Positions 1 to 6,171 of a DNA stretch of 9,068 nucleotides are shown piece after piece. Positions within the stretch are counted from its first letter, which is position 1. The number at the start of each line of letters is the position of its first letter. This stretch comes from an uncultured Collinsella sp. (lineage in GTDB: Bacteria > Actinomycetota > Coriobacteriia > Coriobacteriales > Coriobacteriaceae). The notes below the pieces were generated by a model, which worked only from the letters and a program-made list of their open reading frames with translations, was not told where the DNA came from and did no database searches. Position numbers and translations under genes: made by a program. The stretch spans positions 1 to 9,068 of the forward strand of contig URLR01000072.1 of the NCBI GenBank assembly GCA_900548815.1. The letters run 5' to 3'.

Positions 1-54
1 CTGGTGATCTCCGCCTTGAGAGGGCGGCGTCCTAAACCGCTAGACGAACGGGCC
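1..54 (-). tRNA. tRNA-Glu (CUC), 3' part cut by the window edge
   Basis: Read on the minus strand, the sequence starts with the acceptor strand GGCCCGT at position 54. It continues through a D-arm with TCTAGCGGTTTAGGAC and an anticodon stem CCGCC/GGCGG enclosing the loop CTCTCAA, which gives anticodon CUC (Glu). The window ends at the 5' half of the T-stem (ACCAG), so the T-loop, the 3' acceptor strand and any encoded CCA are not visible. It lies 17 bases downstream of tRNA-Gln in the same orientation and is probably co-transcribed with it. Confidence 0.93.
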
Positions 55-71
55 ATATGTAGCAAATGCAA

Positions 72-145
72 TGGCTGGGATGGAGGGAGTCGAACCCCCA
101 TTGACGGAACCAGAATCCGCTGTCCTGCCATTAGACGACATCCCA
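72..145 (-). tRNA. tRNA-Gln (CUG), complete, with encoded CCA
   Basis: On the minus strand the acceptor arms TGGGATG (145-139) and CATCCCA (82-76) pair perfectly. They are followed by discriminator G and an encoded CCA (74-72). The anticodon stem GCGGA/TCCGT (with one G-T pair) holds the loop TTCTGGT, so the anticodon is CUG. The T-arm contains GGTTCGACTCC. The weak U1-A72 first pair is a known hallmark of glutamine tRNAs and supports the identity. It is the first gene of a Gln-Glu pair. Confidence 0.95.
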
Positions 146-189
146 ATGACTGCATCGCTGCGCTCGGCTGTGCCTTTGCGCAAGAAAGA

Positions 190-218
190 AATATACGGGA
201 AGTCTCGCCGTGACGCAA
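190..218 (-). promoter_or_regulatory. Probable promoter of the tRNA-Gln/tRNA-Glu pair
   Basis: On the minus strand a -35-like TTGCGT (218-213) is separated by exactly 17 bases from a -10-like TATATT (195-190). The predicted start falls near 183, about 38 bases before the first tRNA base. The match is four of six in the -35 box and five of six in the -10 box, with ideal spacing and a location directly upstream of a tRNA operon. The reading is from sequence only. Confidence 0.5.
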
Positions 219-221
219 GCC

Positions 222-256
222 CCAATTTTGACTTTTTTGAAATTCAGTCAAATTGG
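222..256. repeat. Short AT-rich inverted repeat upstream of the tRNA promoter
   Basis: CCAATTTTGACT (222-233) and AGTCAAATTGG (246-256) are inverted copies differing by one extra T, with a 12-base loop. No T-run follows on either strand, so it does not look like an intrinsic terminator. It sits between the divergent tRNA promoter and the plus-strand gene at 422 and could be an upstream element or an operator. The rest of 146-421 contains no gene that I can support. Confidence 0.4.
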
Positions 257-421
257 CCTAATTTAGTCCAACCCGTGAAGGACCTGTGAAGCCAACCGCT
301 GTACACGTAGGGCAAAACGCCGTGAGCGGTAGCCGTCAACCGTTGGCAGATTCTACCGTGAAAACGATAGCACCAGGCAACACAATCGAAGTATCAATGA
401 TCGCGTAGATATCGAGGCGCC

Positions 422-832
422 ATGGACGAAGAGCTTGATTACCTATGGGAGACCCTGGGCCTCGAGATCACTGCTGACCTTTGGCCCGAACGGGACAAAA
501 TCCATCCCACACTGCGCCCCGCCATCACGGTGATGCAGGCAAAATACCGCCGTGCATCCTTTTTGATCATGCGGGTGTCATGGCACGCGGGACTCCCCGA
601 CCTTAAGCGAATCCAGGCAAGCCTCGTCGAGCTGTCCGGTATGCCGACCGTCATATCCGAGGCGCACCTGGAGCAGCGCCAGCGCGAGCGACTGCAACAG
701 CAGCGGATTCCCTTTATCTGCCCCGGCGTTCAGGCATATCTGCCCTTTATGGACGAGGAGTACTGGAGCGGCAAGCCCAACAAACACGTAAAGGTCTACG
801 ATCCGCACGAATGGGCACAGCTGGCGGACTGA
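422..832 (+). CDS. Hypothetical protein, 136 residues
   Basis: This frame starts at an ATG preceded by GAGG four bases upstream (414-417) and encodes a soluble-looking protein without signal peptide or membrane segment. It has an acidic start, a basic, glutamine-rich stretch at residues 83-95 and then the segment RIPFICPGVQAYLPF (95-109). That segment resembles a stretch I associate with the N-terminal region of some longer winged-helix (MarR-labelled) regulators of gut anaerobes. The helix-turn-helix that would follow in those proteins is absent; the chain ends at residue 136 after a short charged tail, and no downstream frame restores it. It may therefore be a free-standing relative or a shortened remnant. 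It is the only plus-strand gene here and converges on the ArsC-like gene. The function is not known, and the family resemblance is from memory. Confidence 0.68.
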   Translation: MDEELDYLWETLGLEITADLWPERDKIHPTLRPAITVMQAKYRRASFLIMRVSWHAGLPDLKRIQASLVELSGMPTVISEAHLEQRQRERLQQQRIPFICPGVQAYLPFMDEEYWSGKPNKHVKVYDPHEWAQLAD

Positions 833-851
833 CTGGGGCAGGCCCGCCGGC

Positions 852-1021
852 GGAAGGTGCGCCCCAAATTTCAAGCTCAAACTGGTCCCCACTTTCCCGT
901 CGAGCCCTCAACCGGAAACCGTGTCCCACAATCGAAGCTCAGAATGGGACGTGCTTTCCGCAACCGGCCACTTTGGGAAAGTGCATCCCATTCTGGAAGC
1001 GAATTCCGGGTCGCACTTTCC
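852..1021. repeat. Array of six alternating-orientation copies of a ~19-base element
   Basis: Six related elements with a core like TGGGNYGYRCTTTCC lie at 852-870 (minus), 881-898 (plus), 914-930 (minus), 941-959 (plus), 976-994 (minus) and 1004-1021 (plus). They are spaced 27-35 bases start to start and strictly alternate in orientation. The best pair, 941-959 with 976-994, matches at 16 of 19 positions and would fold into a hairpin; the outer copies are more diverged. The array fills the space between two convergent genes, ending eight bases from the stop of the ArsC-like gene. The organisation resembles REP/BIME palindromic arrays, which are known as intergenic elements and sometimes act as bidirectional terminators. 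No protein-coding signal is convincing in it. Confidence 0.68.
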
Positions 1022-1028
1022 GCAGCCG

Positions 1029-1388
1029 CTACAGCAACGCCTCGGCCCAAGCCGCTTCCCTAAAGCCGGGAATCGCAAAGTCGTCGCCCACCAGCAGCGG
1101 ACGCTTGACCAGCATGCCGTCGGTCGCCAGCAGCTCGTAGCACTCCTGATCCGTCATGCCCGCATCCAGACGCGCCTTCAGGCCCAGCTCTCGATATTTC
1201 ATGCCCGACGAATTAAAGAAGCGCCGCACCGGCAGCCCCGAACGAGCAATCCAGGTCGCAAGCTCATCAGCCGTGGGATTGTCCAAAACGATATCGCGAT
1301 CGATATACTCTACCCCATGTTCGTCCAGCCATGCCTTGGCCTTCTTACAGGTCGAGCACTTGGGATATTCAACAAACAATACCGCCAT
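1029..1388 (-). CDS. ArsC/Spx-family thioredoxin-fold protein (arsenate reductase-like), 119 residues
   Basis: The protein belongs to the ArsC/Spx/YffB group, a thioredoxin fold with an N-terminal redox motif. The sequence shows CSTC at residues 11-14 just after the first strand (VLFVEYPK). It also has the family segments PVRRFFNSSG (53-62), KYRELGLK (64-71) and LVKRPLLVGDD (93-103). At 119 residues it has the usual family length. The frame stays open upstream to 1472, but the ATG at 1388 is the likely start because AAAGGAAATCCC directly precedes it and residue 1 aligns with the family N-terminus. Members range from arsenate reductases to Spx-type transcription regulators. The two cysteines permit either activity, and no arsenic genes are nearby, so the substrate is open. 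A TACAAT box on the minus strand (1467-1462) may be its -10. It follows the VanZ-like gene in the same direction. Confidence 0.87.
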   Translation of the reverse strand: MAVLFVEYPKCSTCKKAKAWLDEHGVEYIDRDIVLDNPTADELATWIARSGLPVRRFFNSSGMKYRELGLKARLDAGMTDQECYELLATDGMLVKRPLLVGDDFAIPGFREAAWAEALL

Positions 1389-1510
1389 GGGATTTCCTTT
1401 CTTAGAGAAAACAGGTGTCTGGAAAACTGCACATCGACGACCACTCGCGATTGCAGCTGTTATTGTAGTCAATGTCGAAGCATAGGCAGTCGCGATGTCT
1501 CGTCTTAAGG

Positions 1511-2092
1511 CTAGCGCCTCGCATGGGCGCCGATCGGCCGAGTCGCATGGCGCACCAACGCCGCTGTCAGCAATACCAACAGCATGGCGGTGACATAGCC
1601 CGCAGCATCGAATCCTAAATCGATAACGTCGAAATGCCTGCCGGGAACAAAAATCTTATGTACCTGATCGCCAACGGAGCAGGCGGCACAAAAGAGCAAT
1701 ACGGGCACGCAACGGGAGCATACGCTCCACGGATGCCTGGAAAGGCAAACCACGACCACCGAGGCGAACAACCCGACGAAGAAAAATTCTACGGTATGGG
1801 CAACGCGACGGACGTTTGTGCCCACCCACATGCGAATGGAAGTAAGTCGGCCAGACCGGGCATTCGAGGCAGCCGAATCGGTTCCCCCGGTCATTCCGTT
1901 CTCCGCTTGGGCTTCACCCGTGGCATCAGTAGCCTGAACGCCCGTAGCCTGACCCTCCACCACACGCGCGGTGGACTCGCTCAGCAACGACGTCTCCACC
2001 GCATTTTGCTCCGTCAGCACCCAGATGCCCGCCAGCGTTGCAACGAACAGAACAATTGCGGTCCATCCGATTATTTGTTTTACGCGCGCCAA
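1511..2092 (-). CDS. VanZ-like membrane protein, 193 residues, TTG start
   Basis: The start is a TTG at 2092, chosen because a perfect AAAGGAGG lies seven bases upstream; the longer frame to 2134 would need another TTG without such a site. Residues 7-26 form an N-terminal membrane helix. Residues 27-85 are a hydrophilic linker rich in Ala, Thr, Gly, Glu and Ser. The C-terminal part carries the VanZ-like core: AHTVEFFFVG (98-107) at the head of a helix, a second Cys-containing helix (129-140), GDQVHKIFVPGRHFDVIDLG (141-160) and a last helix (165-180). VanZ itself gives low-level teicoplanin resistance by an unknown route, and most chromosomal relatives have no assigned role, so resistance should not be inferred. 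The long linker between helices 1 and 2 is unusual compared with compact VanZ proteins. It follows the recombinase gene on the same strand. Confidence 0.82.
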   Translation of the reverse strand: MARVKQIIGWTAIVLFVATLAGIWVLTEQNAVETSLLSESTARVVEGQATGVQATDATGEAQAENGMTGGTDSAASNARSGRLTSIRMWVGTNVRRVAHTVEFFFVGLFASVVVVCLSRHPWSVCSRCVPVLLFCAACSVGDQVHKIFVPGRHFDVIDLGFDAAGYVTAMLLVLLTAALVRHATRPIGAHARR

Positions 2093-2099
2093 GGGCCAA

Positions 2100-2107
2100 C
2101 CTCCTTT
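2100..2107 (-). promoter_or_regulatory. Strong ribosome binding site that fixes a TTG start
   Basis: The minus-strand AAAGGAGG (2107-2100) lies seven bases before the TTG at 2092-2090. It is among the strongest Shine-Dalgarno matches in the window and decides the start of the VanZ-like gene in favour of a non-ATG codon. Confidence 0.8.
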
Positions 2108-2196
2108 TTTGAATATCAGCGAGTGTAGCCCCAAATGGCATCGTCACCGTATCAAAATTTGAATCGCAACAGGAAGCGACAAAGCGACGCAAACCC

Positions 2197-2802
2197 CTAC
2201 CCCGCCTCGCGCATCCAGCGATCGAACGTCCCCACACACACGCCCAGGCACTTTGCTGCCTGGCTGCGGGTAATATCGCCCGCCTCATAGCTATCGCGCA
2301 CCAGCTCAAACTGAGGAGGGCACGGTTTGCGAGGTCGACCGAAACGGACCCCTCGCGCCCGCGCCGCTGCAATTCCCTCCGCTTGGCGCCGATGGATATT
2401 CTCGCGCTCCACCTGCGCCACGTAGCTCAGCAGTTGCAGCACAATATCGGCAATCAGGACGTTGGTCACATCCGGCGCGCCGCTGGCCCTAGCGCGCGTG
2501 TCAAGCAATGGCATGTCCAACACCACAATGGCAACCCCGAGCTCCTTGGTAATGCGTCGCCATTCCTCAAGAATCTCGGAGTAATTACGGCCAAGTCGGT
2601 CGATAGAAAGCACCACCAGCACGTCCCCGTCTCCCAGGACGTGCAGCAGCTCGCGATAACGCGGTCGATCGAAGTCCTTGCCGCTCGCATGGTCGGCATA
2701 AATATTCGCCGAGCCCACGCCATAGGCGCCCAGCGCATCCAGCTGCCGATTAAGGTTCTGATCGCGCGAACTCACCCGCGCATAACCGTACACCGTCGCC
2801 AT
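2197..2802 (-). CDS. Serine recombinase (resolvase/invertase family), 201 residues
   Basis: This is a small serine recombinase that would cut and rejoin DNA through a 5'-phosphoserine link. The catalytic domain is complete by eye. YARVSSRDQNLNRQ (residues 7-20) supplies the nucleophile, probably S11. HASGKDFDRPRY (38-49) and LSIDRLGRN (65-73, with R69 and R72) supply the active-site arginines and surroundings. The dimer-helix region LLSYVAQVERENIHRRQAEG (124-143) follows, then RFGRPRK (153-159) and a C-terminal helix-turn-helix (about 175-199, GDITRSQAAKCLGVCVGTF). The length is normal for resolvases and invertases. The ATG at 2802 is chosen because it aligns with the family N-terminus; its ribosome site is weak (GGGG five bases upstream). 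No transposase or other mobility gene is adjacent, so it is either a lone chromosomal recombinase or a remnant. The palindromes directly upstream may be its site or operator. Confidence 0.92.
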   Translation of the reverse strand: MATVYGYARVSSRDQNLNRQLDALGAYGVGSANIYADHASGKDFDRPRYRELLHVLGDGDVLVVLSIDRLGRNYSEILEEWRRITKELGVAIVVLDMPLLDTRARASGAPDVTNVLIADIVLQLLSYVAQVERENIHRRQAEGIAAARARGVRFGRPRKPCPPQFELVRDSYEAGDITRSQAAKCLGVCVGTFDRWMREAG

Positions 2803-2820
2803 CTCATCCCCGCTTTCTTG

Positions 2821-2870
2821 TAAACCTGCCAAAAAGGGACAGGTTTATTTTGGTAGGTTTTACCTCTCAA
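2821..2870 (-). promoter_or_regulatory. Probable promoter and operator-like palindromes of the recombinase gene
   Basis: On the minus strand TTGAGA (2870-2865) and TAAACC (2847-2842) are spaced 17 bases apart and could be the -35 and -10 boxes. A perfect 8-base inverted repeat, TAAACCTG (2821-2828) with CAGGTTTA (2840-2847), covers the -10 box and the likely start. A second palindrome, GGTA-N5-TACC (2852-2864), lies in the spacer. The AGGTTT core occurs twice in one orientation and once in the other. This layout suits autoregulation by the recombinase or a recombination site. The function is inferred. Confidence 0.42.
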
Positions 2871-2926
2871 ATAGCAGGTAAGCGGGCGGCCGAGCAGACG
2901 GCAAGGTAGCCACGATTCAAATGCGA

Positions 2927-2950
2927 AGGGCGGTCCCGAAAGGCCGCCCT
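2927..2950 (-). terminator. GC-rich hairpin after ribonuclease R, probable terminator
   Basis: AGGGCGG (2927-2933) and CCGCCCT (2944-2950) form a perfect 7-base stem, extended by two GC pairs beyond a small bulge. It starts 30 bases after the stop of the ribonuclease R gene, as read on the minus strand. The sequence that follows on that strand is only modestly T-rich, so termination strength is uncertain. Confidence 0.5.
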
Positions 2951-2979
2951 CCGCTCCCCCACCATGAGTCGGGATTTGG

Positions 2980-5115
2980 CTAATGGATAAGCTTAAAGTC
3001 CAAGTGCCCACGCGTGGTATTGACGCGCGAGACCTCGATAATCACGCGCTGCCCCAGCTCGTAACGGGTGCCCGTGTCGGCACCTGTGAGCGTGAGCGCG
3101 TCCTCGTCGAACTCGAACCACTCGTTGCCCAGACTCTTGATCGAAACCAAGCCTTCGACCTGCGTCAGGTCCAAGCGCACAAAAAGGCCCATGCTGCTAA
3201 CCCACGAGACGGTTCCGGCATAGCGCTCGCCCAGACGGTCCTCATAGTACTGGGCAATCTTGATCTTTTGCGTCGCATGGCTGGCGGCATCTGCCGCGCG
3301 CTCGGCATCGCTGCATGCGCGGCAGATCTGCGGCAGAATGCGCGGCAGCGACTCGCGCCCCTTGCCGATCAGCCGCGGCGTACGGACCAAGGCGTCCTTG
3401 CCGCCGAGCTGCTCATAGGCCAACTGCAGTTTGAGCACGCGGTGCACCACCAGATCAGGGTAGCGACGGATGGGACTCGTAAAGTGACAGTAGCACGGCG
3501 CGGCGAGCGCAAAGTGGCCCTCGTTGCGCGGCTTGTACAGCGCGCGCTGCATGCTGCGCAGAAGCAGCGTGTTAACGAGCGGTGCGTTGGCCGTACCGGC
3601 GGCAGCATCAACTGCAGCCTGCAGCTCATCGGGGCTCCCCAGGGCAATACCGGCAGCACGGCGATCGTCGATGATGCCTAGCTGCGCCAGCGCAACGGCG
3701 GCACCGTGCAGGCTATCGGGGCTCGGATCCTCATGCACGCGATAGCAGGCCTCGATATCACGGTCTGCCAGCCACTCTGCAACGCACTCGTTGGCGAGCA
3801 GCATGGCTTCCTCGATAAGCGACGTGGCACACGAACGCTCACGCGCCACAATCTGCACGGGTACTCCGTCCTCATCCAATAGAGCGCGAATCTCGGCCGT
3901 GTCAAAATCGACTGAGCCGCGGGCGCGACGAATACGACGGCGGAGTTCGGCGAGCTCGTTAGCGGCGACAAGGAAATCGCCGAGGTCGACGTTGTAGCCG
4001 CGGGCGGCCTCCTCGCACGCAAGACCGCGCTCAAGCGCTTCCTCGCGCGAGGTCTCGGCAGCCGCAACATCCTCGGCCGCACCCTCCAGCACCGAATACT
4101 CAACCGCGCCGGCACGCACCAGCAGCGCCTCGGCGCCGTCATAGTCCATACGCACACGCGAGCGAATCACGCTGGGGTACGGATCGTAATGCCGCACGCG
4201 ACCCTGTGCATCGAGCTCGATATCGACGGTAAACGCAAGACGGTCCTCGTCAGGGCGAAGCGAGCACAGGTCATTGGACAGGCGTTCGGGCAGCATGGGA
4301 AGCACGCGATCGGCCAGATACACCGATGTCGTACGATGGCGAGCCTCAAGATCGATATGCCCGTCCCAAGCCACATAGTGTGAAACGTCGGCGATATGCA
4401 CACCCAGCTTGTAGCCACCCTCGGGCGTGCGCTCCAGCGAAATGGCATCGTCAAAGTCGCGCGCGTCGACCGGGTCGATCGTGATGACAAAGCGGTCGCG
4501 CAGATCGCGGCGGAGCGGGTCCTTAAGCGCCGCGGACACATCGAACGAAAGCCCCTCGGCCTCGTCCAGCGCGGCCTCGGGATAGCTATCGGTATAGCCG
4601 TAGCGCGCCATCACATATTGAACGCCCAAATCGGGCGCGTCATCTCCGCCAATGCGGCGTTCGATCGTCACAGTGCCCGATTCCAGGCGCGTCGGGTAGG
4701 TCAAAATGCGCGCGACAACAGCATCACCCGGGTGAACGCCCAGACGATCCGCCGAGGTATCCTCAGGCAGAATGAAGAAGTCAGCCTTCAGACGCGAATC
4801 GAGCGGCTCGATCACACCGAGCGGACCGGCGGTCTGGTACGTACCCACCACGCTTATGGCTGCGCGCTCAACCACGCCTTCGATCACGGCGCGCCGCTCA
4901 CCGTGCGGGCTGTTCTTAATGCTCACGGCAACGGTATCGCCATCCATAATCTCGCGCTTGCCACGGCCCATGACCTTGTAGTCGCCATTCTCGGTTATGA
5001 CATAGGCACTGTGCTCATGGAGCTGCACGCGCCCGGTCAGGCTCGGACGGCGTTCGCTGCGCACCGGCCCGCGCTTATTGCGAGCTCCACGCTTATGCTT
5101 GTTATTGCGCCCCAT
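2980..5115 (-). CDS. rnr: Ribonuclease R (RNB-family 3'-5' exoribonuclease), 711 residues
   Basis: RNase R digests RNA processively from the 3' end, including structured RNA, and takes part in mRNA and rRNA turnover and in trans-translation. A basic N-terminal tail (1-25) is followed by two cold-shock-like RNA-binding domains (about 26-80 and 85-155). The RNB catalytic domain (about 195-570) carries the metal-binding motif IDPVDARDFDDA (213-224), giving D214, D220, D222 and D223, and the conserved block HFTSPIRRYPDLVVHR (544-559). A C-terminal S1 domain (about 630-709) ends the protein. It lacks the long lysine-rich tail and the N-terminal helix-turn-helix of the Escherichia coli enzyme, as is common in Gram-positives. 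The ATG at 5115 has AGGAGG four bases upstream. In many Gram-positive bacteria smpB follows rnr; here a lone recombinase follows instead. A separate promoter is expected because a strong terminator lies between ftsX and this gene. Confidence 0.96.
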   Translation of the reverse strand: MGRNNKHKRGARNKRGPVRSERRPSLTGRVQLHEHSAYVITENGDYKVMGRGKREIMDGDTVAVSIKNSPHGERRAVIEGVVERAAISVVGTYQTAGPLGVIEPLDSRLKADFFILPEDTSADRLGVHPGDAVVARILTYPTRLESGTVTIERRIGGDDAPDLGVQYVMARYGYTDSYPEAALDEAEGLSFDVSAALKDPLRRDLRDRFVITIDPVDARDFDDAISLERTPEGGYKLGVHIADVSHYVAWDGHIDLEARHRTTSVYLADRVLPMLPERLSNDLCSLRPDEDRLAFTVDIELDAQGRVRHYDPYPSVIRSRVRMDYDGAEALLVRAGAVEYSVLEGAAEDVAAAETSREEALERGLACEEAARGYNVDLGDFLVAANELAELRRRIRRARGSVDFDTAEIRALLDEDGVPVQIVARERSCATSLIEEAMLLANECVAEWLADRDIEACYRVHEDPSPDSLHGAAVALAQLGIIDDRRAAGIALGSPDELQAAVDAAAGTANAPLVNTLLLRSMQRALYKPRNEGHFALAAPCYCHFTSPIRRYPDLVVHRVLKLQLAYEQLGGKDALVRTPRLIGKGRESLPRILPQICRACSDAERAADAASHATQKIKIAQYYEDRLGERYAGTVSWVSSMGLFVRLDLTQVEGLVSIKSLGNEWFEFDEDALTLTGADTGTRYELGQRVIIEVSRVNTTRGHLDFKLIH

Positions 5116-5192
5116 GGCGCCTCCTAACTATCGATTGCCGACTCCAAAGAGTCTACCCAAATGATTCGCCATCCTGCCGTCCCCTAGGGATC

Positions 5193-5226
5193 AAAAAACG
5201 GGCCGCCCCATAAGAGACGACCCGTT
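5193..5226 (-). terminator. Rho-independent terminator of the ftsEX operon
   Basis: On the minus strand a 13-base-pair stem starts with AACGGGTCG (5226-5218) and closes with CGGCCCGTT (5205-5197), around a TTAT loop with three G-T pairs. It is followed at once by a T-run (5198-5193). It lies 25 bases after the ftsX stop codon and upstream of the ribonuclease R gene, so it should separate the two transcription units. Confidence 0.88.
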
Positions 5227-5250
5227 GGAAGGGATGAATTCCAGGCATGC

Positions 5251-6171
5251 CTACACGCGCAGGTAGCGGCGCATGGCGATGGCAGAACCAAAGAGACCGA
5301 TAATCACGCCGACCAGAATCAGCGCAGCATAGGTCACCAGGTAGTACTGCATCGGCAGGGCAAACGACATCCAGCCGATGCTCTCCTGCAGACGCGGAAT
5401 CATCAGATTGCGCAGCAGCTCCAGAACGCCGATGGAAAGCAGCGAGCCCAAAATGGCCTGCAGCACGCCCTCGGTGATAAACGGGCCGCGAATGAAGCCG
5501 TTGCTGGCGCCGACCAGACGCATAATCGCAATCTCACGACGACGCGCCGTGATGGACAGGCGAATCGTGTTGTTGATAAAGATGAACGCGATAAAGGTCA
5601 GCAGGCCGACGAGCACCACGGCGGCAATACGGATGTAGTTGGTCACCTGGAACAGGCGGCTTACTTCCTCCTGGCCATACAGTACGCTCGCGTTGACGTC
5701 GCCGTCGTCCGCGATCTTTTGGAAGTCGGCATTCTTCTTGAGCTTCTTGGCCGTGCTCTCGACCTGAGACGGATCGTCCATCTCAATCGCAAACGAGGCG
5801 GGCAGCGGGTTCTGGCCGTCGAGCGCGCTCATGGTGGCGTCGGCGTTACCCGACATCTTGCTCGTATACTCGGCCAGCGCGTCGTCCTTGTCCTTATAGG
5901 TCACGGACTTGACGTTGCTCCACGTCTTGAGCTCGGCCTCAAAAGCCTGAACATCGGCCTGATCGGCGTCATCACTAATGAACGCGTTGATGACAACCTG
6001 ATCCTCGACGGTGCCGATCACGGAGTTCAGCATCGCGGAGCCCATGATGAACAGGCCGATGATAAACAGCGAAAGGAAGATCGTGATGACGGCGCCGAGC
6101 GAGGTAGTCCAGTTACGGAAGAAGTGGCTGATTGCCTCTTTGAAGGAGTAGCCCACGTTAGTTGGTGCCAT
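5251..6171 (-). CDS. ftsX: Cell division protein FtsX, membrane subunit, 306 residues
   Basis: FtsX is the membrane partner of FtsE. In Gram-positives the complex controls peptidoglycan hydrolases during division or elongation. The sequence has the expected four-helix plan. A cytoplasmic N-terminus with FKEAISHFFRN (10-20) leads to helix 1 (about 25-48). A large extracellular domain (about 50-178) includes NPLPASFAIEMDDP (121-134), a conserved stretch of the family. Helices 2 (180-201), 3 (231-253) and 4 (278-300) follow, with the cytoplasmic ITARRREIAIMRLVGAS segment (207-223) between 2 and 3 as the likely FtsE-contacting region. The length matches the family. The ATG at 6171 lies inside the end of ftsE, giving a 14-base overlap that points to translational coupling; a GGGAGG lies rather far upstream (11 bases). 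A terminator follows the gene. Confidence 0.96.
   Translation of the reverse strand: MAPTNVGYSFKEAISHFFRNWTTSLGAVITIFLSLFIIGLFIMGSAMLNSVIGTVEDQVVINAFISDDADQADVQAFEAELKTWSNVKSVTYKDKDDALAEYTSKMSGNADATMSALDGQNPLPASFAIEMDDPSQVESTAKKLKKNADFQKIADDGDVNASVLYGQEEVSRLFQVTNYIRIAAVVLVGLLTFIAFIFINNTIRLSITARRREIAIMRLVGASNGFIRGPFITEGVLQAILGSLLSIGVLELLRNLMIPRLQESIGWMSFALPMQYYLVTYAALILVGVIIGLFGSAIAMRRYLRV

Noticed and set aside
222..256. Inverted repeat as an intrinsic terminator
   Set aside because: Neither strand has a T-run after the stem, the stem is AT-rich, and no gene ends immediately before it on either strand.
1389..1472. N-terminal extension of the ArsC-like protein to 1472
   Set aside because: The ATG at 1388 has a good ribosome site and matches the family N-terminus. 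The extra residues show no conserved features and would cover the likely promoter.
921..1508. 195-residue plus-strand frame across the repeat array and the ArsC-like gene
   Set aside because: It covers the palindromic array and the antisense of a clear ArsC/Spx-family gene, and no domain or ribosome site supports it.
1500..2802. Defence or resistance island made of the recombinase, VanZ-like and ArsC-like genes
   Set aside because: Each gene is common as a single chromosomal gene. There is no transposase, attachment-site duplication, nuclease or resistance partner, so grouping them as one system is unsupported.
2983..3681. Long plus-strand open frame opposite the ribonuclease R gene
   Set aside because: It is the antisense frame of a clear RNB/S1 coding region. 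High GC keeps antisense frames open, and the translation has no recognisable domain. The same applies to 4396-5127.
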